Below are positions 7,418 to 17,444 of a stretch of DNA of 64,000 nt, piece by piece. The translations under genes were made by a program, and so were the position numbers. Origin of the DNA: Hymenobacter gelipurpurascens (GTDB taxonomy: Bacteria; Bacteroidota; Bacteroidia; Cytophagales; Hymenobacteraceae). Every line of letters begins with the position of its first letter. Positions within the stretch are counted from its first letter, which is position 1. The notes under the pieces were generated by a model, which saw only the letters and a list, made by a program, of their open reading frames with translations, searched no databases and was not told the DNA's origin. The stretch lies in NCBI RefSeq assembly GCF_900187375.1, contig NZ_FYEW01000002.1:930001-994000 (forward strand), in the 5' to 3' direction.

Positions 7418-8302
7418 TCAGCTGGTTGGACCACTATCTACGCGCGCCTCAATCGTGCTCTGCACCGTAGTAGAAACGGCAGAGAGAATATCGTAGCCCG
7501 TAGCTTGCTCAATAGCATCTACGGTGGTGCGGTAGCTGCCCCAGGTAGTGCTCAGGGAATTATCGTTGGGGGTATTGACGGCAATAACGCGCGTGCTGGT
7601 CGTTACGCGGGAGGCGTCGCCGGTGCCGTTGGGCATCACCACAATCACTTTCCACACGCGCGCCGGTACCGTTACGCGGCCAGCATCGAGGGTGGTAGCG
7701 TAGCCGGCCGAACCCGTACCGCCTTTGCCATAGCTTCCCATGATGATATACAGTTCGTTGCCGGCATCAACAAGCGTACGGCAGTAGTTCTCTAAGCTGG
7801 CCCAAGTCCGCTGATTGTTGTTGGGTGCCTGTGGAATCATGTTGCTCATCAGGAACGTAGCCGAGTTATCAGCAACGGAACCCGTGCGGTCGGCTGAAGG
7901 GCAATTGTGGCCCCGATCGAAACCGGAACCGGTGTAGCTGGTGCTCGTTACGCGGTACCAACCCGACGGCAGGCCGTTGTCGGGGCCAAAATTATCCTGG
8001 CGCGGCGTGCTACCCAGCCATGCACTACTCAGGTGCCAGCTCACCCAGTTCGGCGTGCCCCGGTCGCGGTGATACGACATAGTGTACTGGGACTTGGTGA
8101 CCAGGTAATTCCAATAGTTTGCGGAGTTGGCTACGGCACCGCTGGGGTTGCCCATAGCCAAGTTATTGTCGCGGGTAGCGGTGGCATCGGCGGTTTGCGA
8201 GGCCATGGGGTCTGGCGCTGGCGCAATAGTGTCTTTGGAACAGGACACGGCCAGGGTGCCCAACAGGAGCAGTGCCGATAAGCGGGAAAGTGTGCGCTTC
8301 AT
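7418..8302 (-). CDS. Secreted NUC-family DNA/RNA non-specific endonuclease (lipoprotein)
   Basis: A 294-aa lipoprotein nuclease of the beta-beta-alpha metal type. The signal peptide ends in a lipobox, LAVSC, at residue 21. The catalytic motif DRGH is at about 129-132 (His is the general base), followed by SADRTGS and by NMIPQAPNNNQRTWASLE at about 154-171, which carries the Mg-binding Asn. Such enzymes cut DNA and RNA without sequence preference. An exported, membrane-anchored form suggests nutrient or phosphate scavenging, or defence against free DNA. It has its own terminator at 7361-7395. CACCTTTG at about 8353-8360 on the minus strand could be part of its promoter. Confidence 0.9.
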   Translation of the reverse strand: MKRTLSRLSALLLLGTLAVSCSKDTIAPAPDPMASQTADATATRDNNLAMGNPSGAVANSANYWNYLVTKSQYTMSYHRDRGTPNWVSWHLSSAWLGSTPRQDNFGPDNGLPSGWYRVTSTSYTGSGFDRGHNCPSADRTGSVADNSATFLMSNMIPQAPNNNQRTWASLENYCRTLVDAGNELYIIMGSYGKGGTGSAGYATTLDAGRVTVPARVWKVIVVMPNGTGDASRVTTSTRVIAVNTPNDNSLSTTWGSYRTTVDAIEQATGYDILSAVSTTVQSTIEARVDSGPTS

Positions 8303-8680
8303 GCAGACTTGGGTTTTGGTTGGAAGGAGAAGAGTGGAAGAAACGGAGAAAACAAAGGTGGCACTTGATCTAAAATAGGATGTTACCGGATGGTTATCAT
8401 TTTAGCTTCCTACGCCATCTCCTCAACGACAGCGAAGCGCATAAATTATTGCTGCCTTTTACTCAACTACTGGCCCTTGGTTGCTTCAGGGTTGGTAATA
8501 TGCTTACATCTTCACGCGCTGAGCTTCCATCTACTACTTGGTGGCCTAAGCCACTTGCCATCACCTGGCGAATTCCCAAAACAAGAAAAGCCCCGCTGAC
8601 CTGCAACAGCGGGGCTTTTCGAATAACATAATGAATAGGGTGGATATAAGAATAAGCGTGAGAAATATGGAAAGCCTGGC
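8303..8680. other. Intergenic stretch between two minus-strand genes
   Basis: No credible gene; short frames on the plus strand show no family features. It holds the endonuclease promoter region at the left and the terminator of the next gene at 8585-8620. Confidence 0.55.
8585..8620. terminator. Hairpin terminator of the large sorted protein
   Basis: A perfect 14-bp stem GAAAAGCCCCGCTG (8585-8598) with 8607-8620. A- and T-runs inside the stem ends make it work in both directions. Confidence 0.8.
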
Positions 8681-10912
8681 CTAGCGGCCCGTAATGACCA
8701 AGCGCTGCGCGGACACCCGCTGCCCGGCAGCATCTACCAGCACTACCTGATAGATGCCGGCCCGTAGGCCAGCAGTAGTCAGCACGGCCTCACGCTCTTG
8801 TACTAGCTGCTGGCTTACCAGCTGAGCCTGGGCATTGTAAATAGTAAGCTTCAGACCTTCGGCCGCAGTGCCGGGCACTTGCACGCGCACCTGGTCGGTG
8901 GTAGCGGCGGGGTTCGGGTATAGGGTTACCTGACTAGGAGTTTTCAGGCTGACGGCCACAACAGCGGAGAACTGCTCGCTGCCATCTTGGTCTACCTGCC
9001 GCAAACGATAGTACAGTACCGATACACCTTGGCCGGCGGCTTGCTCATCGCGGAGGACGTAGCTACGCCGGGCCGTGCTGGCGCCAGCCGCCGACACTCG
9101 CCCAATGGCTTTGAAGCTTTGTTCTTTTCCTCCTATGGAGCGCTCTACCACGAAGTAGCTGCTGTTTCGCTCCGAGGCCGTTTGCCACACCAGCTCTACC
9201 GCCGTACCAGAAGGAGCTGCTTTGAACTGCACCAGCTCTACTGGTAGCGGCGCGGGCGTCACAATTTTGGTGGGGAAGCCGGTAGGCCTGTCTTCGGCAA
9301 ATGCATAATAGATCTTGGTCGCATCGAGTAGCGAAACGCCATTGGTAATCTCAATTTCTACCCAGTCGAAGTTTTGGGTGGTGGCAAATGACACTTCCTG
9401 TCGGCCGTCGCTGAGCAATTCTAGGCGCAGCAGGCTGGACCCGCTGGCACTTTCTACCAGTGTGCCTCCGTTAGCGCCAGAATAGGTTTTCACCCGAATG
9501 TTGGACAGCAGGTTAGCATCTAGCAAGCCAGATGCTCTGCTCAGCACAACGCCCGCTGTGTTACCCGCTAGGCCAGGTCCGTTCAGGTTCAGCTTCAGGG
9601 CAGTAGTACCAATAACGCCAATGCCATTATCTATCACGGCAAAGTTGTTTTTTAGGTCACTGTCTGCGGCGTTCTGCGGATTGGTAACACCACAGCTCAC
9701 GCACAGTACACCATTGGCTTTGTAACGACTGGCCTGAAATTGATTTGTAGTGGAGGGAAAGTTAGAGAGGATTGGCTCTTGGTCACGGAACACGCTGGGC
9801 TCTAGGCCATATCCGTAGTAAATGCGCAAGTCGTTGAGAGCGGTGAGGAGGCTGTTCTGTCGAATTTCTACCCGATCAAATGCCTTTATCGTTTCAAAGT
9901 TCACGGAGTACTGTCCGTTCGACAAAAGCTGCAGGTTTAGCAACTGAGCGCCGGAAGCGGTTTCTTGCGCCACGCCATTTAGGTACGTAGTTACACTTAG
10001 GCCAGATAGGACGTTGGCATCCAACAGGCTACCGCTCCCAATTACAAAGCCAGCCTCGTAGCCAGCCGGCGCTTTACCCTCCAGTTGGGTTTGTAGGGTA
10101 GTAGGGCAATTAATGCCCAAGAATGTCCCGAACGTAGCATAGTTGGTCAGGTCGGCGTCTACAGCATTACCAGGATTGCTGATATTACTGTTGGCACACA
10201 CCTTCAGAATATCAACCGGCTGAATTTTAGTGCTGTAGTTATCAGCTAGATTACTAGTGAAGCGCGACACATACCCCTTGGCCGTTGTCACTTGGTTGGC
10301 ATCAATGCCATAAGCATAGTACACATCAAGGCCGTAGGCCACTGATGCAAAAGAAGTGGCCTCAATCTCAATCTGATCAAATGGCTTTGAGGCTATAAAC
10401 TCTAATCTAATGGGGCCGCTTCCATCAAGTAGTTCTCCTACCAAAGCGGCATCTACTATTCTGCTTTCTACTACATCATCAGAACCCTTCAGATAAGTAC
10501 GGATGCGCAGTTGGTTGACTAGGTTCAGATTCAGCAGGTTCAACAGGGCTCCATTGCGCTGCACCAGTACGCCAGCCCGGTAGTTGGCCGGCACCTCCCG
10601 CTGCATATCCATTCTCAACGCTACTTTCTCCCCTAGGGTAGAAAGCGGAATGTTCATGGTGGCGGGCGTCGAGAAGTCAGAGTCCGTGGCCTTTGCCGGA
10701 GAAGAAACGCTGCCAAAGCAAGTCGTCTGAACAACTGGCAGGCCCAGGACAATCACCGTAACACTTGTGCAGGTTTGCTTAACACTAGCACCACTACTTC
10801 CACTGAAGGAATAGATAGGAGCGCTTGTGGCCAGCACCTGTGCGCTCCAGGAAGTTAGCAACAGCAGTAATCCGCTGATGCCGAGAGTTCGGATGAATAG
10901 CATTGATTTCAT
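8681..10912 (-). CDS. Large surface protein with type IX secretion C-terminal sorting domain
   Basis: 743 aa from the ATG at 10912 (MKSMLFIRTLGISG signal peptide); an upstream in-frame ATG at 10999 would put the signal sequence too far inside. The body holds three similar repeats of about 150 residues, each ending in a line such as FDRVEIRQ...LRIYYGYG, FDWVEIEI...TKIYYAFA and FDQIEIEA...LDVYYAYG, which suggests stacked beta-domains. The C-terminus is a type A sorting domain: VTLYPNPA near the start, a central LTIYNAQAQLV and a final AGIYQVVLVDAAGQRVSAQRL. Export through the Por/type IX system to the cell surface or outside follows from that family. Ligand or enzyme activity is unknown. Confidence 0.85.
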   Translation of the reverse strand: MKSMLFIRTLGISGLLLLLTSWSAQVLATSAPIYSFSGSSGASVKQTCTSVTVIVLGLPVVQTTCFGSVSSPAKATDSDFSTPATMNIPLSTLGEKVALRMDMQREVPANYRAGVLVQRNGALLNLLNLNLVNQLRIRTYLKGSDDVVESRIVDAALVGELLDGSGPIRLEFIASKPFDQIEIEATSFASVAYGLDVYYAYGIDANQVTTAKGYVSRFTSNLADNYSTKIQPVDILKVCANSNISNPGNAVDADLTNYATFGTFLGINCPTTLQTQLEGKAPAGYEAGFVIGSGSLLDANVLSGLSVTTYLNGVAQETASGAQLLNLQLLSNGQYSVNFETIKAFDRVEIRQNSLLTALNDLRIYYGYGLEPSVFRDQEPILSNFPSTTNQFQASRYKANGVLCVSCGVTNPQNAADSDLKNNFAVIDNGIGVIGTTALKLNLNGPGLAGNTAGVVLSRASGLLDANLLSNIRVKTYSGANGGTLVESASGSSLLRLELLSDGRQEVSFATTQNFDWVEIEITNGVSLLDATKIYYAFAEDRPTGFPTKIVTPAPLPVELVQFKAAPSGTAVELVWQTASERNSSYFVVERSIGGKEQSFKAIGRVSAAGASTARRSYVLRDEQAAGQGVSVLYYRLRQVDQDGSEQFSAVVAVSLKTPSQVTLYPNPAATTDQVRVQVPGTAAEGLKLTIYNAQAQLVSQQLVQEREAVLTTAGLRAGIYQVVLVDAAGQRVSAQRLVITGR

Positions 10913-11267
10913 GCAAGACGAATAAGTGTGGGATATGGGACAGGTAGAATGCCAAGCAGCAAGGCACTCAGGCCAACCACATTTCAATTCCGCTTCCAAC
11001 TTTATTCGACCATAACTTACCGCTGATATTCAGATGGTTACTTTAATAAGCAGAACTATATATTCTCCCATCGTTAGATTTCCATTCTATAATTGGGAAT
11101 TTTTGGTAAGCCCATATTTCCCGCTTATACTCGCATCCCGACGCATTTTCTCTACCACCCGAGCTACTGAAAACCCTCAGACCGGAATTGAACATTCTGA
11201 AGTTAGCTCTTACCCCAGGAGCCAAGCTCTGAAATGTGCAGCCGGTTGCCGTTCCCCTGCCTTCCTT
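10913..11267. other. Divergent promoter region
   Basis: No gene assigned. It lies between the minus-strand sorted protein and the plus-strand response regulator. The regulator's frame is open back to 11034, so an N-terminal extension cannot be excluded, but that part has no family features. Confidence 0.5.
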
Positions 11268-12638
11268 ATGAGCGCCTCTCAATCTGTCTCTATTTTTATA
11301 GTTGAAGACAATGCCTGGTATGGCGAGCTGTTAGAATACAAGCTCGCGCAGAACCCAGATTACCACATCCAACGCTTTACTACGGCCCAGGCCTGCCTGG
11401 AACACCTCACTGATAAGCCCGACATTATCACGCTGGATTACTCCCTGCCCGATGGCAAAGGCGACCAGGTGCTGCGCCAGATTCGGGAACGGCTGCCGGA
11501 AGTGGCTGTCATTGTTATTTCGGGGCAGGAAGATGTGCGCACCGCCATTGCACTGTTGCGCCAAGGGGCCTACGACTACCTGGTAAAGGACGAGGAAACC
11601 GTAGACCGGCTCTGGAACTCCGTCAGCAACATTCGGAAGCAGCTGGCCCTGAGCCGCGAAAACAACCGCCTACGCGAGCAGATAGGCCAAAAATATTCGC
11701 CGGAGCGGGCCATTCTGGGAGAGAGCCCCCAGATTCAGCAGCTATACAGCCTGATTGATAAGGCCGCACGCACCAGTATCACGGTGTCGTTGAGCGGCGA
11801 AACCGGCACGGGCAAAGAGCTCGTGGCAAAAGCCATTCATTTCCGCTCAGAGCGGCGCACAGGCGCCTTTGTGGCGGTAAATGTGGCCGCTATTCCGCGT
11901 GAGCTGGTTGAAAGCGAGCTGTTCGGTCATGAGAAAGGCTCGTTTACCGGCGCCATCGGCCGCCGGATCGGGCGTTTCGAGGAAGCCCACAACGGCACAC
12001 TGTTCCTGGATGAAATTGCTGACCTGGAACTGAGCCTGCAGGCAAAGCTGCTGCGGGTACTGCAGGAGCGCGAAGTTACCCGCGTGGGCGGCAACGTGCG
12101 CATTCCGTTTGATGCCCGCCTAATGGTAGCCACCCACCGCGACCTGGCCCAGGAAGTGAAAGAAGGCCGCTTCCGCGAAGATCTGTATTACCGTCTGCTA
12201 GGCCTGCCTATCCTGCTGCCGCCGCTACGGGAGCGAGGCAACGATGTGCTGGTGCTAGCGGAGGCCTTCCTGCAAAGCTTCTGCGAGCAGAATAATATGG
12301 CCTCCTGCACTTTCTCGCCAGCAGCGCAGCAGAAGCTGTTGCACTACGCGTTTCCGGGCAACGTGCGGGAGCTGAAGGCAGTGGTAGAGCTGGCAGCAGT
12401 GCTGGCCGAAGGAGATGTTATTCAGCCCCAGGACCTGTCGTTGCGGGCCGGAGCCCTAAGCGCCACCGACACCGAGGAGAAAGTAACCAATGCCCCTTTG
12501 CGGGTACAAATGGCCAGTATTGTACAGCGCTACCTGGATGCCCACAACGGGAATATTTTGCAGGTGGCCGCCAAATTGCAAATCGGGAAGTCTACTATTT
12601 ACCGTATGGTACAGAATAATGAGGTCAGCCTTCGCTGA
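11268..12638 (+). CDS. Sigma-54-dependent response regulator (NtrC type)
   Basis: 456 aa from the ATG at 11268, chosen because the receiver domain starts right after it (SIFIVEDN). Order: receiver domain with phospho-acceptor Asp57 in ITLDYSLPDG; AAA+ domain with Walker A GETGTGKE; the sigma-54 contact loop GSFTGA (usual GAFTGA with Ser for Ala); Walker B TLFLDEIADL; a C-terminal Fis-type helix-turn-helix ending in GKSTIYRMVQN. It activates RpoN-dependent promoters once phosphorylated. The kinase gene starts 23 bases downstream, so the two form a two-component pair. Targets are not visible; I found no clear -24/-12 promoter here. Confidence 0.92.
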   Translation: MSASQSVSIFIVEDNAWYGELLEYKLAQNPDYHIQRFTTAQACLEHLTDKPDIITLDYSLPDGKGDQVLRQIRERLPEVAVIVISGQEDVRTAIALLRQGAYDYLVKDEETVDRLWNSVSNIRKQLALSRENNRLREQIGQKYSPERAILGESPQIQQLYSLIDKAARTSITVSLSGETGTGKELVAKAIHFRSERRTGAFVAVNVAAIPRELVESELFGHEKGSFTGAIGRRIGRFEEAHNGTLFLDEIADLELSLQAKLLRVLQEREVTRVGGNVRIPFDARLMVATHRDLAQEVKEGRFREDLYYRLLGLPILLPPLRERGNDVLVLAEAFLQSFCEQNNMASCTFSPAAQQKLLHYAFPGNVRELKAVVELAAVLAEGDVIQPQDLSLRAGALSATDTEEKVTNAPLRVQMASIVQRYLDAHNGNILQVAAKLQIGKSTIYRMVQNNEVSLR

Positions 12639-12661
12639 TCCGTGTCATTATTCTCTAGGCC

Positions 12662-15600
12662 ATGTCCTCTATCAGTTACCGACAACTAGCCCGCCGCTTA
12701 CAGCTTACCCAACGCGCCCACGAGAAGGCACAGCAATCCTGCCAGGAAGCACAGCAGCAGCTCCGGGAGTTTATGAGCCGCTCGCAAACCGCTGCGGCGC
12801 AAGCGGCGGCCCTGCTGCAAACCATGACGACGGCCATTCTGGCCGAAGACCAGCACCATACCGTAACGCTGCTTAACCACCGGATTTGTGAGCTGTTCGG
12901 GCTGCCCGAGGAGCCTAGCTTCTATGTAGGCCTCTCCGGCAAAGAACTACTGGAAAACTGCCCGGTTTCCTTTCAGAATGCCGAACACTTCCGGGAGTCG
13001 CGCAGGGCTACTGAGCAGGCTCAGGAGCGCGTGAGCGGACGATTGTTTACGCTCCTAAACGGCACTATTATTCAGCAGGATTATTTGCCGGTGGTGCAGA
13101 ATGGTCTCACCGTGCTGCACATCTGGAGCTACGAAGACGTGACCCAGCGCCAGCAGGCGCAGGAACGCGTGCAGGAGCTTTCCTACCTCGCCGAGCAAAG
13201 CCCGCAGCCCATTATCCGGTTCGATGCCAGCGGTGAAGCCCGCTATGCCAACCCGGCCGCCGCCACCGCTCTGGCAGCCCTGGCCCAGCCCACCGAGAAG
13301 GCCACGAAGCAACTACTCCATCAGGAAATTAATGAGGCCCTGACTGAAGGCAAGCCGCGCACCGTTGAAATGCGGCTAGACGGCAGCTACTATCTCTGGA
13401 CGGTAGCCCCGCTAAGCCACGAGAACGGGGCGAATGTGTACCTCACTGATATTACGCTGCGGCGCTTGGCCGAGGCCGATTTGGTCCGCAACCAGCTGTT
13501 TACCAGCCGCATCAACGATACGGTACCCAATATTGTATTTCTTCTGGATATGGCCACGCGCAGCTTGCTGTACTGCAACCGGCAGTGCGAACATGTACTG
13601 GGCTACACGGAAGACGAGTTGCTGGACATGGGCCCCGATTTGGCAGCCCGTCTGCTTCACCCCGACGATTTGCGCACGGTTGGCCGCAAGCAGAATATCC
13701 TGAGGAACTTAGGCGATGGAGAAGTACTCAACTCGGAGTACCGCATGCGCCACCGCAACGGAGAGTGGCGCTGGATCAGTCTGAAGAGCACCAGCTTTAT
13801 GCGGGATGCCGACGGCTTAGTGGCGCAGGCAGTAGGCTCTGCCGCCGACGTATCGGAGCGGCGCAACACGGAGGAGCAGCTGCGGCAGAGCCGCCTGCTC
13901 ATGGACCGCGTTACGAATACCACGCCCAACCTAATCTACATCTATGACCTGCAGCAGCAGTCGATGGCGTATTGCAACAGCTTCGTGAAAACCATGCTGG
14001 GCTACACCGAGGCAGAGCTGAAGGACATGGGCTCAGAGGTTTTCGCCAGGTTGGCGCCGGCGCCCGAGGCAGAGCGGCTGCGCCGCCACTTTGGGGAGGT
14101 GAGACAGGCCGCCGATGGCGAGGTACTGAATCTAGAGTTTTTCCTTTACCACCGCAACGGCACCATCCGCTGGCTGCGCATCAACAGCACGTCGTTTGAC
14201 CGGGACTCGCGGGGCCAGGTACGGCAGGCGGTGGGCTCTGCCGAGGACATTACCCGGTGGAAGGTGGCCGATGAGCAGCGCCGCTCGGCCAACCGCCGGC
14301 TGGCCGAACAAAACCGCCTGTTCCGACAGGTAATAGATGCCGCTCCCAACCTGATTTATCTGAAAGACCGGCTGGGGAACTACGTACTTGCCAACCAGGC
14401 CACCGCTCAGCTCTACAATATGAGCATCGAAACGCTGGTGCAGGCTACGGGCGATGAACTGGAAATAGCCTTTCCCGACATGGCGCGCTACCGCGCCGAC
14501 GATGAGCGGGTAATCAATACATGCCAGGAAATAGCGCAGGAAGAAACCTTTACGGGGCCCGATGGCGAAGTCCACTGGCTCAATAGCATCAAGCGGCCGT
14601 TTTTACTGGCCGATGGTACGGTGCAGGTGCTGGGCGTAGATAATGATATCACGGCCCTGAAAAACACGGAGCATGCCTTGCAGAAAGCCAAGGAAGTAGC
14701 CGAAGAAAACGCCCAGGCTCGCCAGAACTTCCTGACCAATATGAGCCACGAAATCCGGACGCCCATGAACGGGATTATGGGCCTAGCCGAGCTCTTGGCA
14801 AAGACACCGCTTACCGATCAGCAGCACCACTATCTGCATCACATCCGACATTCGGCCGAAAATCTGCTCGTCGTCATCAATGACATTCTGGACATGGCGC
14901 AGCTGGGCGCCGGCCGGATTCGGTTGGAAACCGTGCCTTTCCAGCTCGATGAGGAGTTGAAGGCCAGCTGCCAGTCGTTGCTCTACAAAGCCACCAAAAA
15001 AGGTGTTCAGCTTCGGTTGCAGCCCCTGCCCCCCGATGTGCCTAAGCGTGTACTCGGCGACCCGTATCGTTTGCGCCAGGTACTTCTGAACCTGCTCAAC
15101 AACGCCGTTAAGTTTACGGAGCGGGGCCAGGTGCTCCTGACCTGCCAGCGCGTCAGCGGGCCCTCGGAGCCGTTGCGCCTACAGTTTTCCGTGCTCGATA
15201 CGGGCATTGGAATTCCGGCCGGACAGCTGGAGCAGATGTTTGAGCCGTTTGCACAGGCCTCGGCCAGCACTGCCCGCGAATACGGGGGCTCGGGTCTGGG
15301 CCTGAGCATTTCCCGGGGCCTGATTGAGTTACTGGGAGGTGAGCTGACGGCCGAAAGCCAGTTGCATAAGGGCAGCACATTCCGGTTCACGCTGCCCTTC
15401 GAGGTGGCCTACGATGAGCCCACCCTTGCCGAGGAGCCGGCCCTCAACTACCAGACCCTAGGCCACCTTCGCATCCTGCTGGCCGAAGACAATGCCGTAA
15501 ACCAGTTGCTGGCACGCGCCATGCTGGAAGGCTGGGGCATGCACGTGGATGTCGCTTCGTCGGGGTCGGAGGCGCTGGCCATGTTTGGGCAGCAGGTGTA

Positions 15601-16243
15601 TGATATAGTATTGATGGATATTCAGATGCCGGGGTTGGATGGCGTAGCGGCCACCCGCCTCCTGCGGCAGCACCCCGACGCCGCCCGGGCTGCTACGCCC
15701 GTGGTAGCCCTCACGGCCCACGCCATGCAAGGCGAGGCGGAGCGCTACCTGAGCGCCGGCCTGAACGCCTACCTTTCGAAGCCGTTCCGGGAACAAGACC
15801 TGTTCCGGACCATTGCCGGCCTGCTCAACGGTGCCCCAATGCCTGTGCCCCTCTCCTCCCCCGCGTTGCCAGCTTCCCCACCCGATACTACTACCGCCCC
15901 GCTCTACGATCTGAGCATGCTGCGCCGCCACACCAATGCCGATGAGGGGTTTGTGCGCCGTCTGGTGGATCTGTTCATTCAGACCACGCCGCCCATCGTG
16001 GCCGAGCTGGAGGCAGCTGTGGCCGACCAGAACCGGGAGAAAATAGCGGCCACGGCCCACCACCTGAAAAGCTCCGTTGATGGCCTACGGGTGCAGTCAC
16101 TCTACACCGTGCTGCGGAACCTGGAAACGGCCAACGCCGACGCAGAAGCGCCCGAAATAGCCACCCTAAGCGGCTGGGTACAGCAGGTGCAGCAAATATT
16201 GGAGCGCGTGATAAGCCAGCTGCGGCAGGAGTTTCCGGCCTGA
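12662..16243 (+). CDS. Multi-PAS hybrid sensor histidine kinase with receiver and Hpt domains
   Basis: 1193 aa, no obvious membrane segments, so probably cytoplasmic. A coiled-coil-like N-terminus is followed by several PAS/PAC modules. Two of them (about 275-400 and 410-540) are near copies, with DGEVLNSEYRMRHRNG and DGEVLNLEFFLYHRNG in the PAC parts. Then come the HisKA domain with His at about 696 (NMSHEIRTPMNG), HATPase with N and G boxes (NLLNNAVKFTERG, DTGIGI, GGSGLGLSIS), a receiver domain with Asp at about 986 (LMDIQMPG), and an Hpt domain with His at about 1133 (AHHLKSS). This gives a full phosphorelay in one chain, most likely ending on the regulator encoded 23 bases upstream. The signal is unknown. 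Confidence 0.93.
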   Translation: MSSISYRQLARRLQLTQRAHEKAQQSCQEAQQQLREFMSRSQTAAAQAAALLQTMTTAILAEDQHHTVTLLNHRICELFGLPEEPSFYVGLSGKELLENCPVSFQNAEHFRESRRATEQAQERVSGRLFTLLNGTIIQQDYLPVVQNGLTVLHIWSYEDVTQRQQAQERVQELSYLAEQSPQPIIRFDASGEARYANPAAATALAALAQPTEKATKQLLHQEINEALTEGKPRTVEMRLDGSYYLWTVAPLSHENGANVYLTDITLRRLAEADLVRNQLFTSRINDTVPNIVFLLDMATRSLLYCNRQCEHVLGYTEDELLDMGPDLAARLLHPDDLRTVGRKQNILRNLGDGEVLNSEYRMRHRNGEWRWISLKSTSFMRDADGLVAQAVGSAADVSERRNTEEQLRQSRLLMDRVTNTTPNLIYIYDLQQQSMAYCNSFVKTMLGYTEAELKDMGSEVFARLAPAPEAERLRRHFGEVRQAADGEVLNLEFFLYHRNGTIRWLRINSTSFDRDSRGQVRQAVGSAEDITRWKVADEQRRSANRRLAEQNRLFRQVIDAAPNLIYLKDRLGNYVLANQATAQLYNMSIETLVQATGDELEIAFPDMARYRADDERVINTCQEIAQEETFTGPDGEVHWLNSIKRPFLLADGTVQVLGVDNDITALKNTEHALQKAKEVAEENAQARQNFLTNMSHEIRTPMNGIMGLAELLAKTPLTDQQHHYLHHIRHSAENLLVVINDILDMAQLGAGRIRLETVPFQLDEELKASCQSLLYKATKKGVQLRLQPLPPDVPKRVLGDPYRLRQVLLNLLNNAVKFTERGQVLLTCQRVSGPSEPLRLQFSVLDTGIGIPAGQLEQMFEPFAQASASTAREYGGSGLGLSISRGLIELLGGELTAESQLHKGSTFRFTLPFEVAYDEPTLAEEPALNYQTLGHLRILLAEDNAVNQLLARAMLEGWGMHVDVASSGSEALAMFGQQVYDIVLMDIQMPGLDGVAATRLLRQHPDAARAATPVVALTAHAMQGEAERYLSAGLNAYLSKPFREQDLFRTIAGLLNGAPMPVPLSSPALPASPPDTTTAPLYDLSMLRRHTNADEGFVRRLVDLFIQTTPPIVAELEAAVADQNREKIAATAHHLKSSVDGLRVQSLYTVLRNLETANADAEAPEIATLSGWVQQVQQILERVISQLRQEFPA

Positions 16244-16259
16244 CGCTGTTTAACTAGGC

Positions 16260-17327
16260 ATGAACGCTTCTCCCCCCCTCCTTTTTGCTGATGCGGTTAT
16301 TATTGGAGCCGGCCAGACTGGCCTAGCGGTAGCTTACTACCTGCAGCAGCGCCAAGCTTCTTTTGTGGTACTGGATGAACGCCCCGCCGTAGGCGACGTG
16401 TGGGCGACCCGCTACAACTCGTTGCGGCTGTTTTCGCCTACTTGGGCGAGTGGCCTACCGGGCCTGGGGTGGCCTAGCACCGCCTCTACTTATCCTTCCA
16501 AAGACGAAGCCGCCCAGTATTTGCTCCAGTATGCGGCCCACTTCCGGCTGCCTATTGAGAATAATGAGCGGGTGACACAGGTAAGCCCAACGGCCGGCGG
16601 GTTTGAAGTACAGACCGCGTCCGGCAAGCGCTACCACACACCGCGCGTTATCGTGTGTACCGGGCCTTATACGGCTCCCGCTGTTCCGGCTTTCGCTGAA
16701 AACCTGCCGGCATCGGTACATCAGTTGCACAGCAGCCTCTACCAAAAGCCGGCCCAGATAGCCGCCGATGGGCCGTTGGCCGTGGTGGGTAGCGGCAACT
16801 CCGCCCTGCAGATTGCCGCCGACCTGGCCACCACCGGTAGGCCAGTCTACATAGCCTTTGATGAACAGACACCGGCTGTGCCCAACAACACGGCTACGTG
16901 GCTCTCTCTGCTGGGCACGGGCTTGTTGCAGGTGCCGGGCCATACGTGGCTGGGCCGGTTTATGCGGCAGCAGAAGGAGCCGGTAGTGCGAGGAGATTTG
17001 CAGCGGCTTCGGCGCCTGCCCAATGTGCACTTTATTGGTCGGGCACTGGCGGCAACGGCTGCGGGTGGCCTAGCGGGCCGCCAGAGCGCCACCCCACCCC
17101 TGGCGGCCGTGGTATGGGCCACCGGCTACCGGCCAGACTACAGGTGGCTTCACGTACCGGCAGCGCTCCTGCCCGATGGGAAGCCGCGCCACTTCCGGGG
17201 CATCTCGCCGGTTCCGGGGCTGGCTTTTCTGGGCCTCGACTGGCTGAATACTCGCCGCTCGGCCCTGATGGGCGGCGCTGCGGCCGATGCACGGTATGTG
17301 GTTGAGCAGCTTTTTAAAAGCACATAA
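16260..17327 (+). CDS. Flavin-containing monooxygenase (CzcO/YdhS-like NAD(P)-binding)
   Basis: 355-aa flavoprotein. An FAD Rossmann motif, IIGAGQTGLAVAYYL, is at about 13-27 and a second dinucleotide (NADPH) motif, VVGSGNSALQIAADLA, at about 178-193. WATGYRPDYRWL near residue 285 is the ATG-type linker of this family. Known relatives oxidise soft nucleophiles or carry out Baeyer-Villiger reactions with NADPH; the substrate here is unknown. It starts 16 bases after the histidine kinase stop and is probably read on the same transcript, which is an unusual partner for a two-component pair. Confidence 0.8.
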   Translation: MNASPPLLFADAVIIGAGQTGLAVAYYLQQRQASFVVLDERPAVGDVWATRYNSLRLFSPTWASGLPGLGWPSTASTYPSKDEAAQYLLQYAAHFRLPIENNERVTQVSPTAGGFEVQTASGKRYHTPRVIVCTGPYTAPAVPAFAENLPASVHQLHSSLYQKPAQIAADGPLAVVGSGNSALQIAADLATTGRPVYIAFDEQTPAVPNNTATWLSLLGTGLLQVPGHTWLGRFMRQQKEPVVRGDLQRLRRLPNVHFIGRALAATAAGGLAGRQSATPPLAAVVWATGYRPDYRWLHVPAALLPDGKPRHFRGISPVPGLAFLGLDWLNTRRSALMGGAAADARYVVEQLFKST

Positions 17328-17444
17328 TTATGCTGAAACTCCAACGCACCATTCCGGGTTACTACAGCATACCTTGCACCTACCGGATACCATCGGTGAC
17401 CCGATAGGCGTTTAGGAACTCACATTGCCTTAAATCCTTTTTGT

